In this document: piece after piece, positions 47,758 to 60,680 of the stretch
Layout of the letters: the number at the start of each line of letters is the position of its first letter
How positions within the stretch are numbered: position 1 is the stretch's first letter
NCBI GenBank assembly: GCA_008921705.1
Contig: VFFE01007568.1
Coordinates: 672,928 to 736,927 of the forward strand
Direction: 5' to 3'
DNA from: Burhinus oedicnemus
Taxonomy: Eukaryota; Chordata; Aves; Charadriiformes; Burhinidae
DNA length: 64,000 nucleotides
Position numbers and translations under genes: made by a program
The notes under the pieces: model-generated
Database searches by the model: none
Told to the model about the DNA's origin: nothing
The model's input: only the letters and a program-made list of their open reading frames with translations

Positions 47758-50700
47758 GTATTTGAGTTTTACACGCATATGCAAGCACACATAGATATAA
47801 TTGCCAGCTGTGTTAAGAATAATTTTGTACAAGGGCAAACATAGCTTTGGGCTAGGTTTGGGCAACTGAGCCCTTCAAGTAGCTCTTCAAATGACCTCCA
47901 GCCTGCAGAGCAATAGAAAACCATGTGCTGTGCATGCACAAGTGAGAATGTGAAGGCTGAAAAAGTCACAAAGCCACACTGAGGTTTTAGTAGTTGTAAT
48001 TGGAGGACCATGGGGGGATGCCACAAGCATGATTCAGCTCTGCCATAGCTGAACGTGACCCTGAGGACATTAACTTGGAATGAAGGCCCTGGCAGAGAGA
48101 GGGGCATGGTACAACCCCACAGACACAACGCTTCACCTCCCTTAATTTCATTCCCTCCACACTTCAGCATCCTGCCTGTGCCTTTCCTTTACTACATTTT
48201 AAGCAATTTGAGATGGAAGATGCATAAATTACCATCAACTGGATGCATCTTTCAGACTATATCAGTTTGAAAACATTCTTCATTCTCTCTCAAATGCCTC
48301 CCTATATCTTATTAAACACAGTGAAGGGGGGTGCTCTCTCACTCAGGAGCCTGCCAGTGTGTGGAGGAGTGTTATGAAATCCATATCCCTGCAGTGGAAG
48401 GACCACAGCCTTCATAAAATATTCATTTACCCAGCTCTGAAATCATACTTTCCCCTAGCTTTCCAAGATCGGCTCTGCAGAGCCCCTCCGTATTTGGTCT
48501 TCCTAGGCTTGGGCACCCACCTTTCGTGACTCCTTTAGTCTCCCTGTCCCTCCTCCTCTCTCACACACATGCACACTGAAAAAAAATAAATGGAAAGAAG
48601 CAGTGCAAAGGCACTACAGATGATTTATGTCGGGCTGGGTGCATCAGAAGAACCCACTGAAGCAAAAAACCTCTGGATCAAGAAGAGGTCAGGCCACTAT
48701 TTCAAGCGCTGTCATTGCTCCTGGGGACACATTATGGCTGGTGACACCAGTGAAGTGCACTCATGCGTGTACCATTTTATGCAACAGAACTGGAGGCAGC
48801 AAGGCCCCTAATTCCACCTAAGCTGCCATGAGATTTGGGCACCTAACCCTCTTAAATCCTTTTGTAAACTCCAGTGTAAATGTCTTTGATGCAAAGTAAG
48901 AAAAATCTCTCTTGTCAATAGAGCACATCTGTACCGGTTCTGAGACTGTGCCAATACTGTGAAACGTAACACATCTAATCAACACCACATGCCTCCTCCC
49001 TGAGACCCCGGAGTGCTGCGTGCCTGTCTCTGCGTATGCGAGAGAAAGGAAGGCTGAGTGACAGCACGTCTTGAATTTTCTCCTGTAAGTGCAAAAAAAG
49101 TGAAAAGAGAATTTTTTTATCCCTAGCATTTAGAAACCCACTGTAAAAAATAAGAATACAGCACTGAGGGTGTACTAAGTCCCGCACAGTAAGGTATTTG
49201 TGCTGCTGGATGCATCATCCACCTCCTCCTTTCATTCTGTTTTTCTGTATGTATGACACAGAGGCAATATTACTTTATACTTCTGGAAGAAGTTTAAGGA
49301 CCCAAAGCAATTTTACAAGTATTCGTCTGATAGCAGCTCAAGATATAGGGCAATGATCAAGCAGGGAACTGGTGACAGGGCTGAGAAAAGAATCCTCTTT
49401 CCCCTGGAAGTAGGACTAGCCCAGAACACCAGCATCAGCCTTTTCCCACACCTCAAAAAATGAAGTTTTTGCATATTATTTTGACCTCCTACCCATTATT
49501 AAATCACCCTGGAAGAATACAGGCAGCTCAGCAGTCGCTTGAAGTCACAGGTTTATGTTGTTCTGCTCCGTTGTAAGACACAACGATCACCTGCAAGAGC
49601 CAGAAAATAATCTCGATAGACCAAAGGAAGAAAAGCAAATATTTCTCTCAGTGACCTCAAAGTCAGCAGCTAGTGAACTGTGAGCCCCGGAGCAGATGAA
49701 CGAGTACAGCAGCGACGGCGCTCTTGGAGGTGCCTTGATCTGCCTGAGCTACAGGAGTCACCACTGGCAACCGCTGCCGTGGGGGCTGTGTATCACCCCT
49801 GACAGAGGAAAACGGCCGGGGGGAAATGCTTGCTGGCTTAAAGTAGCTAAAGATAGTGGAATACAGAACCCTATATAGATCGTATTGTTGCTATCTTTCG
49901 ACTTCTTTTAATGTAGGTACTCTAATATTTTATAACTGCTAGAAAATAGGAGCTAATGCTTTGTGCGCGCTGAAAAAGAGGGATTTCAGCTCTTCCCCGG
50001 CAGCGTAAGGGCTGTGTGTTCCTAACCCTAACAGCTCGCAGCACAGCTGACCTCTGACCCGTCCGCCTGGACTGTCCTGCCCTTCTGGGAACAAATCCTG
50101 CATTTTGCAGAGCCAGCATGGCAAGGGGTTTGACACAACCTGCAGGAGCTGCCAGCCACCAACGTAAATCAGACTCCTGAAGGAGAGGGGCTGCTGATTT
50201 AGCTCAGCCCCTCTCCTCTGGCACTCCCTGACTTTATAAATGGTGCATTTATGTCTCTGACAACAAGCCTTGGTACCAGTGAAGTGATGGACTTCCTTAC
50301 ACACGGTAGCAAGTAACAGCTAGCCAAGAAAGCTGATTTAATTATGGAGTCTGACAAATATTCCTTCTTATCCCTTTTCCCAGATCTAGGCGAGTCTGAT
50401 AAATATTCAGACTTCTGGATGTTTATATTGACTAACTAAAGCCGTTGGCTAACTTGATGTACACACACTCAATTTTGATTTTTCTTTTATTATAAAAGTC
50501 ATAATGAGGGTGCCAGAGGATAGAATATTCCCCTAAAAGGAATATTCCTCTAAAATAATAAATTATATTAATGTAGAATATAAAAATATTTCTCCTTAAT
50601 GACTCTAGCATAGAAAATTTCACATTTTTGCCCAACCTCAAACACACCAGTCATGTATCCTTTGATGTATACACTTATTTTTCTTTCTCAGTAGAGAACG

Positions 50701-51248
50701 CTGTTTAGCTTTCAGGAGAAACTGAGATATTGATTGTTTTTTAATTCAAAATCTTTACTAAAAGTGTAAGTTGGTTACTTTGACACATTTTGAAATAAAC
50801 CCACAACAAGACCCAACAGGGGCCCTAGATTGTCTTTTCTAGTTAGTCACACTTTTTTCATCATAGTACCAGATTAATTTCAACTGTGAATCTGCCTAAG
50901 TTTATTATACTAGTCATTTAAGATTTTTTCTATTTTCCTGTTCTTCTGAGGTTCAAGAGATTCTGTTTTTGAGGGGTCCCCACTTTTAGTTTATTCAAAT
51001 GCTAGCAGCACTGGTGGTGGTAGCAGATTCTGTGCTCTGCCCCATCACCTGGAGCAGGAGACATTTGGCTGTTTAGATGGTGTGCACATATTGCTTTGCA
51101 TTACCTTGGAGATCGTTTGTGCTATGTGACCACATCTTCAAAACCCTGTTCTATTTAGCAGAAATGACATTACCTGCATAAATCAGATTCTTAGATTAGA
51201 GTGTTAAAGCCCTTATTTTGTTGCTTCAAAAAATACCAGACTGGGTGT
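47758..51248. other. Unique non-coding sequence
   Basis: No gene is recognised. A short perfect inverted repeat lies at 50523-50547. The region is otherwise mixed-composition DNA with chance frames, the largest being 133 codons on the minus strand (47769-48170) without any domain pattern. Confidence 0.5.
50523..50547. repeat. Perfect 9-bp inverted repeat, 7-bp loop
   Basis: GAATATTCC and GGAATATTC are separated by seven bases. Each arm also looks like a heat-shock-factor type GAAnnTTC unit. The short length makes a chance origin likely. Confidence 0.6.
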
Positions 51249-51322
51249 CCCTTCCCTTCCCTTCCCTTCCCTTCCCTTCCCTTCCCTTCCCTTCCCTTCC
51301 CTTCCCTTCCCTTCCCTTCCTT
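51249..51322. repeat. (CCCTT)n tandem array
   Basis: About 14 almost perfect CCCTT units form a pure pyrimidine strand. Such homopurine/homopyrimidine arrays can adopt triplex structure and are often polymorphic. Confidence 0.98.
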
Positions 51323-51487
51323 CTGAAAACTGAGCTGTACATGTTGTTAAAAACTTAGTTTTCCCACTTATTTAAAGGTAATTTCTTCTGCAAATCAAAT
51401 AACCAGGTTGTGTAGAGGGTGGAGGGAGCCACAGCACACACAAGTGCAAAGATAAACAATGCAGTCGCTCCTGCTGCTCGATGTGTT

Positions 51488-52240
51488 TCAGAATGGCTGA
51501 GGTTGGAAGAGCCTCTGGAGGCCATCTAGCCCAAGCCCTCTGCTCAAGCAGGAACATATAGAGCAGTTTGCTGAGGGACATGTGCAGTTGTGTTTTGAAT
51601 TTCTCCACGGATGGAGACTCCACAACCTCTATGGGCAACCTGTGTCAGTGTTGGACTACCCTCACAGTAAAAAAGTGTTTTCTTGTGTTCAGATGGAATT
51701 TCATGTGTAATTTGTGCCCATTGCCTCTTGCCCTGTCACTGGGCACTGCTGAGAAGAGTCTGGCTCCATCGTCTTCATTCTCTCCCATCAGGTATTTATA
51801 CACATTGATGAGATCCCCTCTGAGCCTTCTCTTCTCTACGTTGAACAGTCCCAGCTCTCACAGCCTCTTCTCACAGGAGACATGTTCCAGTCTATTAATC
51901 ATCTTAGTGCCATAGCTCTGGACTCAATCCAGTATGTTCATGTCTCTCTTTTACTGGGGAGCCCAGAACTGGACACAGCACTGCAGGTTTGGCCTCACCA
52001 GTGCTGAGCAGAGGGGACGGATCACCTCCCTCAACCTACTGGCAATGACTTTCCTAACGCAGCCCAGGGTACCATTGGCCTTTTTTGCTGCGAGGACATG
52101 TTGATGGTTCATGTTGTCCATGCTAGGACCCCAAGATCCTTCTCGGCAAAGCTGCTTTCCAGCTGATCGTCCCCCAGCATATATTGGTGCATGGGGCTGT
52201 TCCTCCTCAGGTGCGGGACTTGGCATTTTCCCTTGTTGAA
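51488..52240 (-). mobile_element. CR1 LINE, truncated copy
   Basis: The plus strand is the antisense of CR1 from the 3' UTR (TGGCTGAGGTTGGAAGAGCC) into ORF2 (CAGAACTGGACACAGCACTG, then GGACCCCAAGATCCTTCTC, ending near CCCTTGTTGAA). The terminal tail repeat is missing on the left, and the 5' part of the element is absent. The minus-strand frame 51951-52286 encodes the ORF2 C-terminal region with phrases such as VLAAKKANGTLGCVRKVI. Stops and frameshifts make it inactive. Confidence 0.95.
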
Positions 52241-54109
52241 GAAGTAACTTTTGCATACAGTCCCTCAGATGTTTACCAATATGCACAAGGGATATACTGC
52301 AGTTATATTTCTAGACTATTTTTCATGTGCCGTTGTCATCAGTAAAGTGTCAATTTCCCTGGCAATAACCTGAATCATATGTTGGGCTGGAATTATTTTT
52401 GCTTCTCCCAAGCCTGCATTTGGCTTTGCATAGCTCCTCCTCGTGATGAATGCAAACAACACATACCCCTGCACTGGCAATAGCTGCCTTGTTGAAAGGG
52501 TGGTAAATAGTATCACTGTACCCCCAAACGAAGATTAAAAACACAACAGGGAGATTAGAAAACAGCTGTTGGGGGAGTGGTGATGATGGGGTGGAAGGAG
52601 GACACTCCCAAGGCAAATATCCTTCTGCATCATGGTTCAAACCAAAATAAACCAAACTAAAAATAGAGGGAACTAAAGGGATAGTCACTGGATCTAAAAT
52701 GTGAGTCAGACCATACTGAAGAATGGGACAGGTGGTGCAGGACATTGGACAAAAAAGGCTGTTTACCTTGTGCGGAGAGGAGCTGTGAGGGCTCTGATGG
52801 GCCCCAGAAAAGCTTCTCTTCTCCCCTACATTCTTGGAAAGCACCTCCACGTGTCACACCAGGGTGCAGCGTGGGCTAGGAGGGACGGTTTCCAGCTCCG
52901 CTTACATTTTTCTACCCCCTGGAAGCTGCTCTCTCCAGATCACAACAAGGCTGCAGAAACACGGGCAGCGTGAACCTCCTCCACACTCTCCTTTTGATCT
53001 GCTCACCCAGCCATGCCGACACAGCTCCTTCCTCCCCATGGCTGCCCAGCATGGCCTCGGCCCCTTGCCTGACTGCTGCTGCTGGCTTTTCTGTTTTCTG
53101 GGTGCTGCTGCCATGCTTCTCCCAGCCAGGGGGCAGCGGGCAGAGCCAGGTTAGCTGGAGAGGCCACCACCAACACCAAGGAGTCACACTCAGCCTGGTC
53201 CAGTCATTGTAGTGCCCTGCGGATGAAGAAACCTGTGCTTTTGGCTACGGGTGAGGTGAGGAGAGAGGTGAACTACTGGGATGAGTAATACCTAAGAAGA
53301 ACCCGTGACCAGGCATGACTTGTTCACAGAGGGGAGCGCTGAAAATAGGAAGCATCTCGAAAAATGGGCTCAGTGAAACTAGAATCAATCCCTATAAAAG
53401 CAAAGGTGAATCAGAAGAGAAACAGTTGTCTCAATTGTTTATACCATAAATCAATACCTACAGCTGAGCACCCCATCCCTTCCCTAGGCAGAAGAAATGA
53501 ATGACCTTGTCCTCTGGTGTAGCCAGTTCACCGAGGAATTAACCTTAGCAGAGCCGTTGTTTCCAAGTTCCAGTGACTGCCATGGGAGAGCTCACGGGTC
53601 CCAAGTCTCCGAGCAGGAGGAATACAAACTCATCACTTCGCCTTTTTTAAATGAAGAGACACCTTCATTAAGTGCACATGTGGGTACGCATTACATGCGG
53701 ATAGGTTCCCAGAAACAAATTCCAAGGTGCCATCAAACCAGTCATTAGCTTCTGGATTAAAAAGTAATATTATTCAAAAGCTACTACAAGCATTGATTGA
53801 TTCATTGCTGAGGAAAGCTTGCATTTTTGTATGGAAAGGGAGAAATCTGAAGAAAAAATATGTTACGGAGACTGTCAACGTGGAATTGCTGACTGCACAG
53901 AACAACGCGGGGTCATCACAAACTGGGCACCGTCCCTCCACCAGGGTCTGAGGAAACTGGTGCAAATGCTGGGTTGCTCAGGGCATTTCACGTCAATGGT
54001 TCTTCTCTGTGAGTGGGCTCAGGGCACCCACCCTATGGGCCACTGCTGCCGGTGGGCTTGCACTGAAAGGAAGCTGGCTCCACCTTAAACCCTCTGCAGA
54101 CAACCTAAT

Positions 54110-54330
54110 ACAACCCCATTGCTTCTAGTGTTAACTTCATGATGTGATTCCATTACATGCTTGATGAATTTACTGGCTGGATAATTTGAACCCATTGATT
54201 TATAGATTCTGGCTTAATTATAACCTTTATGTTATCATTGCCTTGTTCCATTTTTAATTAGCTCAGTAAGACTGCAGTGAACCCAGCAGTCAGGTTTATG
54301 TGTTTATTTGCCTGTTTGTACTTAGTAAAA
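54110..54330. promoter_or_regulatory. Candidate conserved non-coding block
   Basis: This AT-rich, non-repetitive block has TAATTA at 54215-54220 and 54255-54260, ATTGATTTATAG nearby and a GATGTGATTCCATTACATG stretch before them. The density of homeodomain-type cores is high. The regulatory role is inferred. Confidence 0.27.
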
Positions 54331-55179
54331 AAATGCAGAAAAGATGTGTGCTAATAGCTATTTAGAATCCCAAACACCGGGAAGGAAAACCGTAACAGAT
54401 GCTAGATGTGTTTGGCTTTTTTCCCCTATGTAACTCACACAAGGCAGAACATACCCACACAGATAATGAGCCACACTGACCAAAAGATCAATTGACAAAT
54501 TATTGACAAGCCACTACAACTTCATATTTTGTCAAAGGGGCACTGATTTTCCTAGGTTAAGAAACAAAATTAAAAATGAGGAGGGTGCAGAGGAAGAATC
54601 ATCAGGAGAAAATATTCTCAGGTGAAAAATGCACAAATCAGAGAGCTTTCAGAGGAGTACTATTTAAAAAAAAGGACAAGAGTTATTGAGACTTTTCAGG
54701 GATTGTCTTTGCTTCAGGTCTTGACAAAGGAGGGGCAGATCTGGACACAGAAAGGGAGAGGGGCACAAGGTAAGTGACTGTAGCAAAACTATTTTAGAGG
54801 TGCAGCTGGGTTGTAAGAGGCCCCTGCACAGCGCTCGGTGCTCTCCCACATCAGGGAGAGTGTTCCCATTTCCCTGACAATTCATGAAAGGCCATATCAT
54901 CCAAGCTTATGCCTCTGTGCCATTTATTGCTGGCTGCTTTTGTTTGCTACCGTGCCAGTGACAACGGCTGGAGCTTACTCTGCTGCCGTTTGTGCAGGTC
55001 TCAGAGGAGGCTGGTGCCCTCCTCTAGCTGTTGTCACGGGAATGAAATATCGGAAAGTGGATGCCTCATGTACTCCACAAACTGGTGAAGTTCATGGCAC
55101 TGCTTTGATCTTTTCATTATTCCACAGAGTCGTTGCCTGACTATTCAACCCCTGCTTGACAGCTTGGATCATTAGAAAG

Positions 55180-55320
55180 AGGGACATTAATGCATTTAAT
55201 GTATATACACGATCAGAATGCTGACTGTTGACAAGGTCAAAGAAAAATAATTAAATGCCATAATTAATGAAATATATTGGCCATTAAAATATGATGCCTC
55301 ATTCTCTTGACAGAGACACT
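55180..55320. promoter_or_regulatory. Candidate conserved non-coding block with nuclear-receptor half-site
   Basis: An AAGGTCA half-site (55233-55239), with the wider TGACAAGGTCAAAG, lies 9 bases before TAATTA (55248-55253). A second TAATTA lies at 55261-55266. The clustering in a repeat-free AT-rich block suggests an enhancer. This is inference. Confidence 0.27.
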
Positions 55321-56124
55321 AACAAGAAAAAATGACCTTATTAAAAGTCTTCGTGTTCGTGTAAATCAGAGGCACGGGTTTTACGGTGCTGCTGGCCACA
55401 GGTTCTAACCAGCAAAACCTCTGGGAGATGCTCGCTTCAGAGCTCCGTGGCCCCGGGAAGCGCTGGGCAGGAGTGTCATGCTGAATTAGAGCTGGGGACA
55501 TCGCTAAAAGGTCTGTTCCAGCAGTTATCCTGATTTTAAACCCACACCAATCCACAACCCTCTGAATTAAAGTGCCGCAGCGCAGCTAAAATGAGCCCTT
55601 CATGTGTGTTGCAGCAATGTGCAATGGTAGGAACTGAATGTAGCTGCAGCAAAAGATGCATCAGCTAAAAGCAGCCAACAGTAAGCAGCATTATCCAGTA
55701 GATCCCAGGGCAAAAGGTTTGGGTTTCTCTGTCTTAATTGACAGCAGCCTTTTTCCAGTCTTAACCCTTCCATTATTCATTCTTCCTAAATGCAGAAGGG
55801 GGAATTCACTGCTCATTTCTAGCACTATTTGAATTCTGCAGAGAGGTGATGCTATGCAATCTGTTACTCTTTTTGGCAGTTGGTGGCTTCTGGTATTCCG
55901 GCCTAAAAACTGAAAGCCCATTAGAGGGTGTATCAACACCACAGCTACAAATAAATCTTTAAGGTCTGAAAAATATTTCTTCAGTTGCAGCAAAAAACAG
56001 GATGCTGTAACGTTAGGAGGAGGTTTAACTAATTGGAACTGCTTAATGCATGCTCAGCAGCAGCTGGAATAACAGAAAGCTGTGTCTGACTAGGAACAGC
56101 AGATGTTAGGAATTTCATCTGGTC

Positions 56125-56310
56125 AGATCGAATGGCTGATGGGGAGGTCCTGCTCCACATCTGTGAAATAGTCACCAGATTCCACATACCACCTTTCTGA
56201 AGCAGGCATTACAGGGGGATAGAAATAGAGGAGCACATTTTCTCCAGAACTGTTGACAACGAAATACGCAGCTCTCAGGCAGCCTTCAGAGTGGGACCAA
56301 AACCCAGTGA
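56125..56310 (-). other. Candidate terminal exon or protein-like open frame
   Basis: On the minus strand an acceptor-like TTTCTACACAG ends at 56311. An open frame of about 60 codons then runs to a TGA near 56123-56125. The product has a protein-like make-up, with phrases such as VTGFWSHSEGCLRAAYFVV and LLYFYPP, an NSS glycosylation-type site and an acidic end. I recognise no family. No AATAAA signal is seen close downstream. It may be part of a real gene, an old pseudogene exon or chance. Confidence 0.25.
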
Positions 56311-59300
56311 CTGTGTAGAAACACTTTATAAATGCCAATGGTGCACACCAATATGTTTAAAAACTGTGATTCGTGCTCCAAACGTCACAATATGCAATTT
56401 TAAAGTCAGAGATTAGGTGATATTAAAATTAGAAACAAGTATGGGATTTTTATTACGGTAATTATGCCACTGTGGTTTCTGGCACGGATGACATTAATTA
56501 TACTCTGTAAAAATGCCTTCTGTATCTTACATGTTCATGAAAGACAAAGCTAGGTGGGCATAAGCCCATCGATGTTATCAAAGCCGTGCAGATAATAAGG
56601 ACAGGATCCAAAGAGCACTTGCATGTAGGTTAGGGGAGTTACAGGTATCTGAGTATTACAGCAGCCTGTGAAAACCTCCCAACGAGCACCGACACCCAAG
56701 ATGCCACAAGCATTTCTGGTTTTCCTCCAAGCAAGCGATAGGCAGAAGGACTCGTGGTCAAGTTTTGCACAGCATCCTGCTGGTGGGGGGATCTGGGCAG
56801 GGAGTGGGAAGCCCAAATTCAGGTTCTCCCGTGGACACTGATGTGCACCTCCCCAGCACCGAGCCAGGGCACGTGTCCCTCCAAAACCCAGCAGCGCTGA
56901 GCTGCTGAGCAGAGGTCTGCTCTGCAGACCAACAGGACTGAGTGCGAGGGTGGAAGGGGGAGAAGGAGAGTCTTGCCCCCGCAGCCACGTGCTGCAGAGA
57001 GGAATGGGGGAGGTCTGGCTCCAAAGGCTTTTTACGCATTTCATGTGTAGGAGGGAAAGCTTTGTTCTTTATTTCTCTCCATGAACTGATTAAATTACCT
57101 TCCCTGCGTTTTCCTTGACTGTGACCAACCATATCCAGCTGACATTCATCCACAACAGCTTGGGTGCGGTTTCTGATAGGTCTTTCCCCAACTGTGCTGT
57201 CCTCTAAGCTTCAGAGATGGTTTTGTTGCTGCAGGAGGAGGGGGAGGAGGTGAGCGAGATGCAGCCGGGAGCAGAGAGCTGACGTAAGCCAGGCTTCTGC
57301 GATCTGGTCTAAGCAACAATAAGAACTCCGGTCTTCCATTGTTTGCCAGTTTGTTGCAATCATGTTCATTCATTCATTCCTGCCTTCAGCTTTATTTCTG
57401 TGAGGACCATTGACTCCAGTTTTAGATCCAGTGGCACAAGACTGCATATCAGTCCTGTGCTCTTTTCACACAGGGAAACTGCAAGGAAAGCTTCTTTCAA
57501 ACAATTTTATAATGCAGAAGTAAACAAAATTTGGCCAACCATGCCTTATGCTCCATTTTTATTGCGTGAGAGACATGTAGAGGCAGCCATTTTCTCATTT
57601 CCAAGTTGGTCAGAATTGGATCTTGATTTTGAACAAAGTACCTTTCATGCTTTTCAGATATGCCTTTTCTGTTCCCACTTTTCCATTCTTGCTGGATGCA
57701 TGTGAGGAAGGAAACTGCACCTGCCAACAAGCACAAAACCAGCTTCTTTCAGCAAGAACGTTGTCTTATACCAGGTTAAAGTGCTCAGTGAATTTCAGCC
57801 TCAGTCACTCTAAGCATTAAACTACTGGGAAGCACCTTGCGGACATTTAAGATGAGTTGGATTTGGTATTGCCTACAGTCGTGTTCTGCTTTTACAGCTT
57901 TCCATGCCTCTTCCTTTGCTTCAGCGCCATGACTGGCCCTCTGCCACTAGCTTCCTGGGTCTCCTGCCCTTTTTCTCCTTCACAATAGCAGAAAACCTGG
58001 TATATGGGTGATAAAAATCCTTTAGGCTTGCAAGAAGACAAGCAAGTCACTGGTGTTAACACCAAAAAAAAACCCCAAAACAAAACCTTTTACGTGCATC
58101 TCATTAACTAATTATATCTGTGTGAAGTCTTCAGAGGCTTCAGTATACTCAAAGCCGGTGCTCTGCAGGCTCCACACCCCTCTTCTTACCCCAGCTGTCG
58201 TGTGCTTTAATACCCCTCTGTCCTTCTCCTTCCAGGCTGAAAAACCAGTGAAACACAACCAACTTGCTTAAATAAAGGTGCTGACATATAAAGAATACTG
58301 GTAAACAAGCCTCACATGCATGACTGTGTTTCTTGTTAAATAGTCTTAATTTATTTTTTCTTTCTTTTTTTTTTTCCCCCGGCCATTTAATGAAGCTTCC
58401 CCTTCACAATCAAGAATGATTTTTCTACACATTAGAAGATGTATTGCTTCAAACACGTATCCTTCATGTATTTCTTATCCTGACTCTTCACTGCCTTTTT
58501 TTCTCCCTGATCTGCCTTCATCAGGTCTGGCTGGTGGGCCTGTTTGTTCACTTGTTTGTACCCTGCCTTTTAGCATGAACTCAATCCTCCTTAAGTCAAA
58601 TGTTCAATTCGATGAAGTTTGAGTGTATTCAATTCACGTGGAAAAAGAAGAAAAGGACAAACGTTGTGGTTGGGGCACAAGTGAAAAACGGAAGAGAGAA
58701 TGGGTTTGTAAGGTGCCTGGCTGTCAAACGCAGCTCTGCACAGCATCATTCAAAATACCATGGTAAAAAAATAGAAGCACATGAGAATTGTCCACAGATA
58801 TTAAAACAGCACATGGAGCCATCTACTTGCTAAAGAAACATACTGCATACCACAAGTGGCTGGCATGCTTGCACCTGCTAAATATTTTTTGGCACTGATG
58901 CTGCCTGTCAGCTTGAGGTCAGTTTGACAAATGTGTTTATGGAGCCACATCTCTGCCTTTGACTCTGTGGATCATTTCTCATGCCCACGCTGTAATTACA
59001 GTGAAGCAGCGGAATTTGACAGGTTCGTGGTTTGTTGACATAATGCGAAAAGAGCAAAAAACCTTTCTTAGGAGAATGGAAATTGGGCACTGATCCTTTG
59101 CACTGATTAAATGAGTCCAACCCCAACACTTAAGCGATCGTCTGAAACAGGTTGTCGCTCTAGTTGAAAATGTCTACGACATCAGGCTGAGGCTTAGCAG
59201 ATAGCTGTGTCCACTACATTGCCAGCCCCCAAGAAATCATTCTGGACCAATCAGAAGGAAATGCTTTGTCTGACTGAATCCAGGTCTTCGATGAACTAGG

Positions 59301-60680
59301 AGGTAGGTGACAGCAGCCCTTAGGGCTGGAGAGAGACAGGACGTTGAGGACGCAGCGGGGCTGAGCCCCGACACAGTCTATAAGCTTCCTGTATGGATTA
59401 GTCCCAGTTTCTGTTCCATTCGGTTACAGCTGACGTCAGCTGGAGTTCTGGGTGCTAAATATCTCCTAAAATTGTCACTAGCTCCCAAGTCAGCAAAGTT
59501 TGTGGAAATGCTGGCCAAAATGGCAAATACAAGCAAGGACATAGAGTAAAGGAAAAATGCAGGCTGAAACGGTTTGGCATTAAGACACCTTCTGAAAGAT
59601 CAAAAGCAAACGACCCACGGCTTGGTGAAATGACAATCCAAAATAAAATTTAATTACTGTCTTGTCTTTTGAAACAGGACTCCTGCATCAGCACAGGAGT
59701 GCACAGAGCAAGATACACTATTGCGTGTGAATAGCAGGGTGGTTGTCTGCAGGCTCGCAGGGACTGACCAGGTACGTATGTACTGAAGGGGGAGGGAATG
59801 AAGATGGTTGGCATCTCTTTCTTGTGTTAGCATCACTACTGCAGCCTGCACAGCCCGCCTCGTCTGCACAGTGTAGCTGTGGCCATTCAGTTACACAGCT
59901 CACCCTGCTTCTCCCTTTCCCCTTTCTTCCATCCACCAGCACAGCTGGATCTATCCCCAATGAGGAGAATCAGATTCTTCCCATCTGATACGGATGTTTA
60001 ATGTTGAACAACAAAATTATTTTGTTAGGCGAATAAAATACAGACAGATTCACTGATAACCAAAATCTCCCTGTTGCTGTCAGTGCACTTGAAAATGTCT
60101 GCTCTGCAATGGGAAGATGCACTTTATTTAGACTGAAGCCACGATCTAAAAGGAAACAGTAAGCTTTTCAAATTAGTGCCGTTCTTTAAAAGCTTCTCTT
60201 TGGTAGTGTTAGAAAAAGACTTCTTCCATAAAAGGAAATATTCTAAATTAATTCTCCAGCTGGTAGTACTTCTCTGTCCTCATAAAGATGCTGCTTATAT
60301 TGAGGAAAGAGAGATTAGAACAACCACCCCTTGGCCCCACCCCCAGAATTGCTTCTATTTTGCTTCAAGAGATGATGAACTGATCCTGGAGAAGTTCAGT
60401 CCCAGGATGGACAGGGGCCGCACTACCAACAAGTCTCAACTCCAAGGCCAGCATGTGCGCATGAACAGTACGAGCTAAAATGCAGGCTGCAAGATGGGGC
60501 GAATCACTCTTTCTGGCAACTAGGGAAGAATGGGAGAGTGGGGGGGGGGATAGGGATATAAGTCCTGGCAAAGATTGGAGCAACCAGCAAGAAGAGCTGC
60601 CATTGCTGAAAAACTGCCGTTTTCTGACAATTATTCCAGGCACTTGGCCATATGTGCTAGTTCACCATAAACAGGGTAAG

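Larger units (their letters stand above)
52241..60680. other. Unique non-coding sequence
   Basis: No gene is recognised. GC-richer segments at 52840-53220 and 56690-57050 carry chance frames on both strands. Candidate regulatory blocks at 54110-54330 and 55180-55320 and the exon candidate at 56125-56310 are listed separately. A T-rich run lies at 58350-58378 and a G10 run at 60541-60550. Confidence 0.5.

Noticed and set aside
56550..57150. 164- and 131-codon minus-strand frames.
   Set aside because: Overlapping GC-driven frames without homology or splice signals. The adjacent frame at 56125-56310 was kept because its composition and signals differ.
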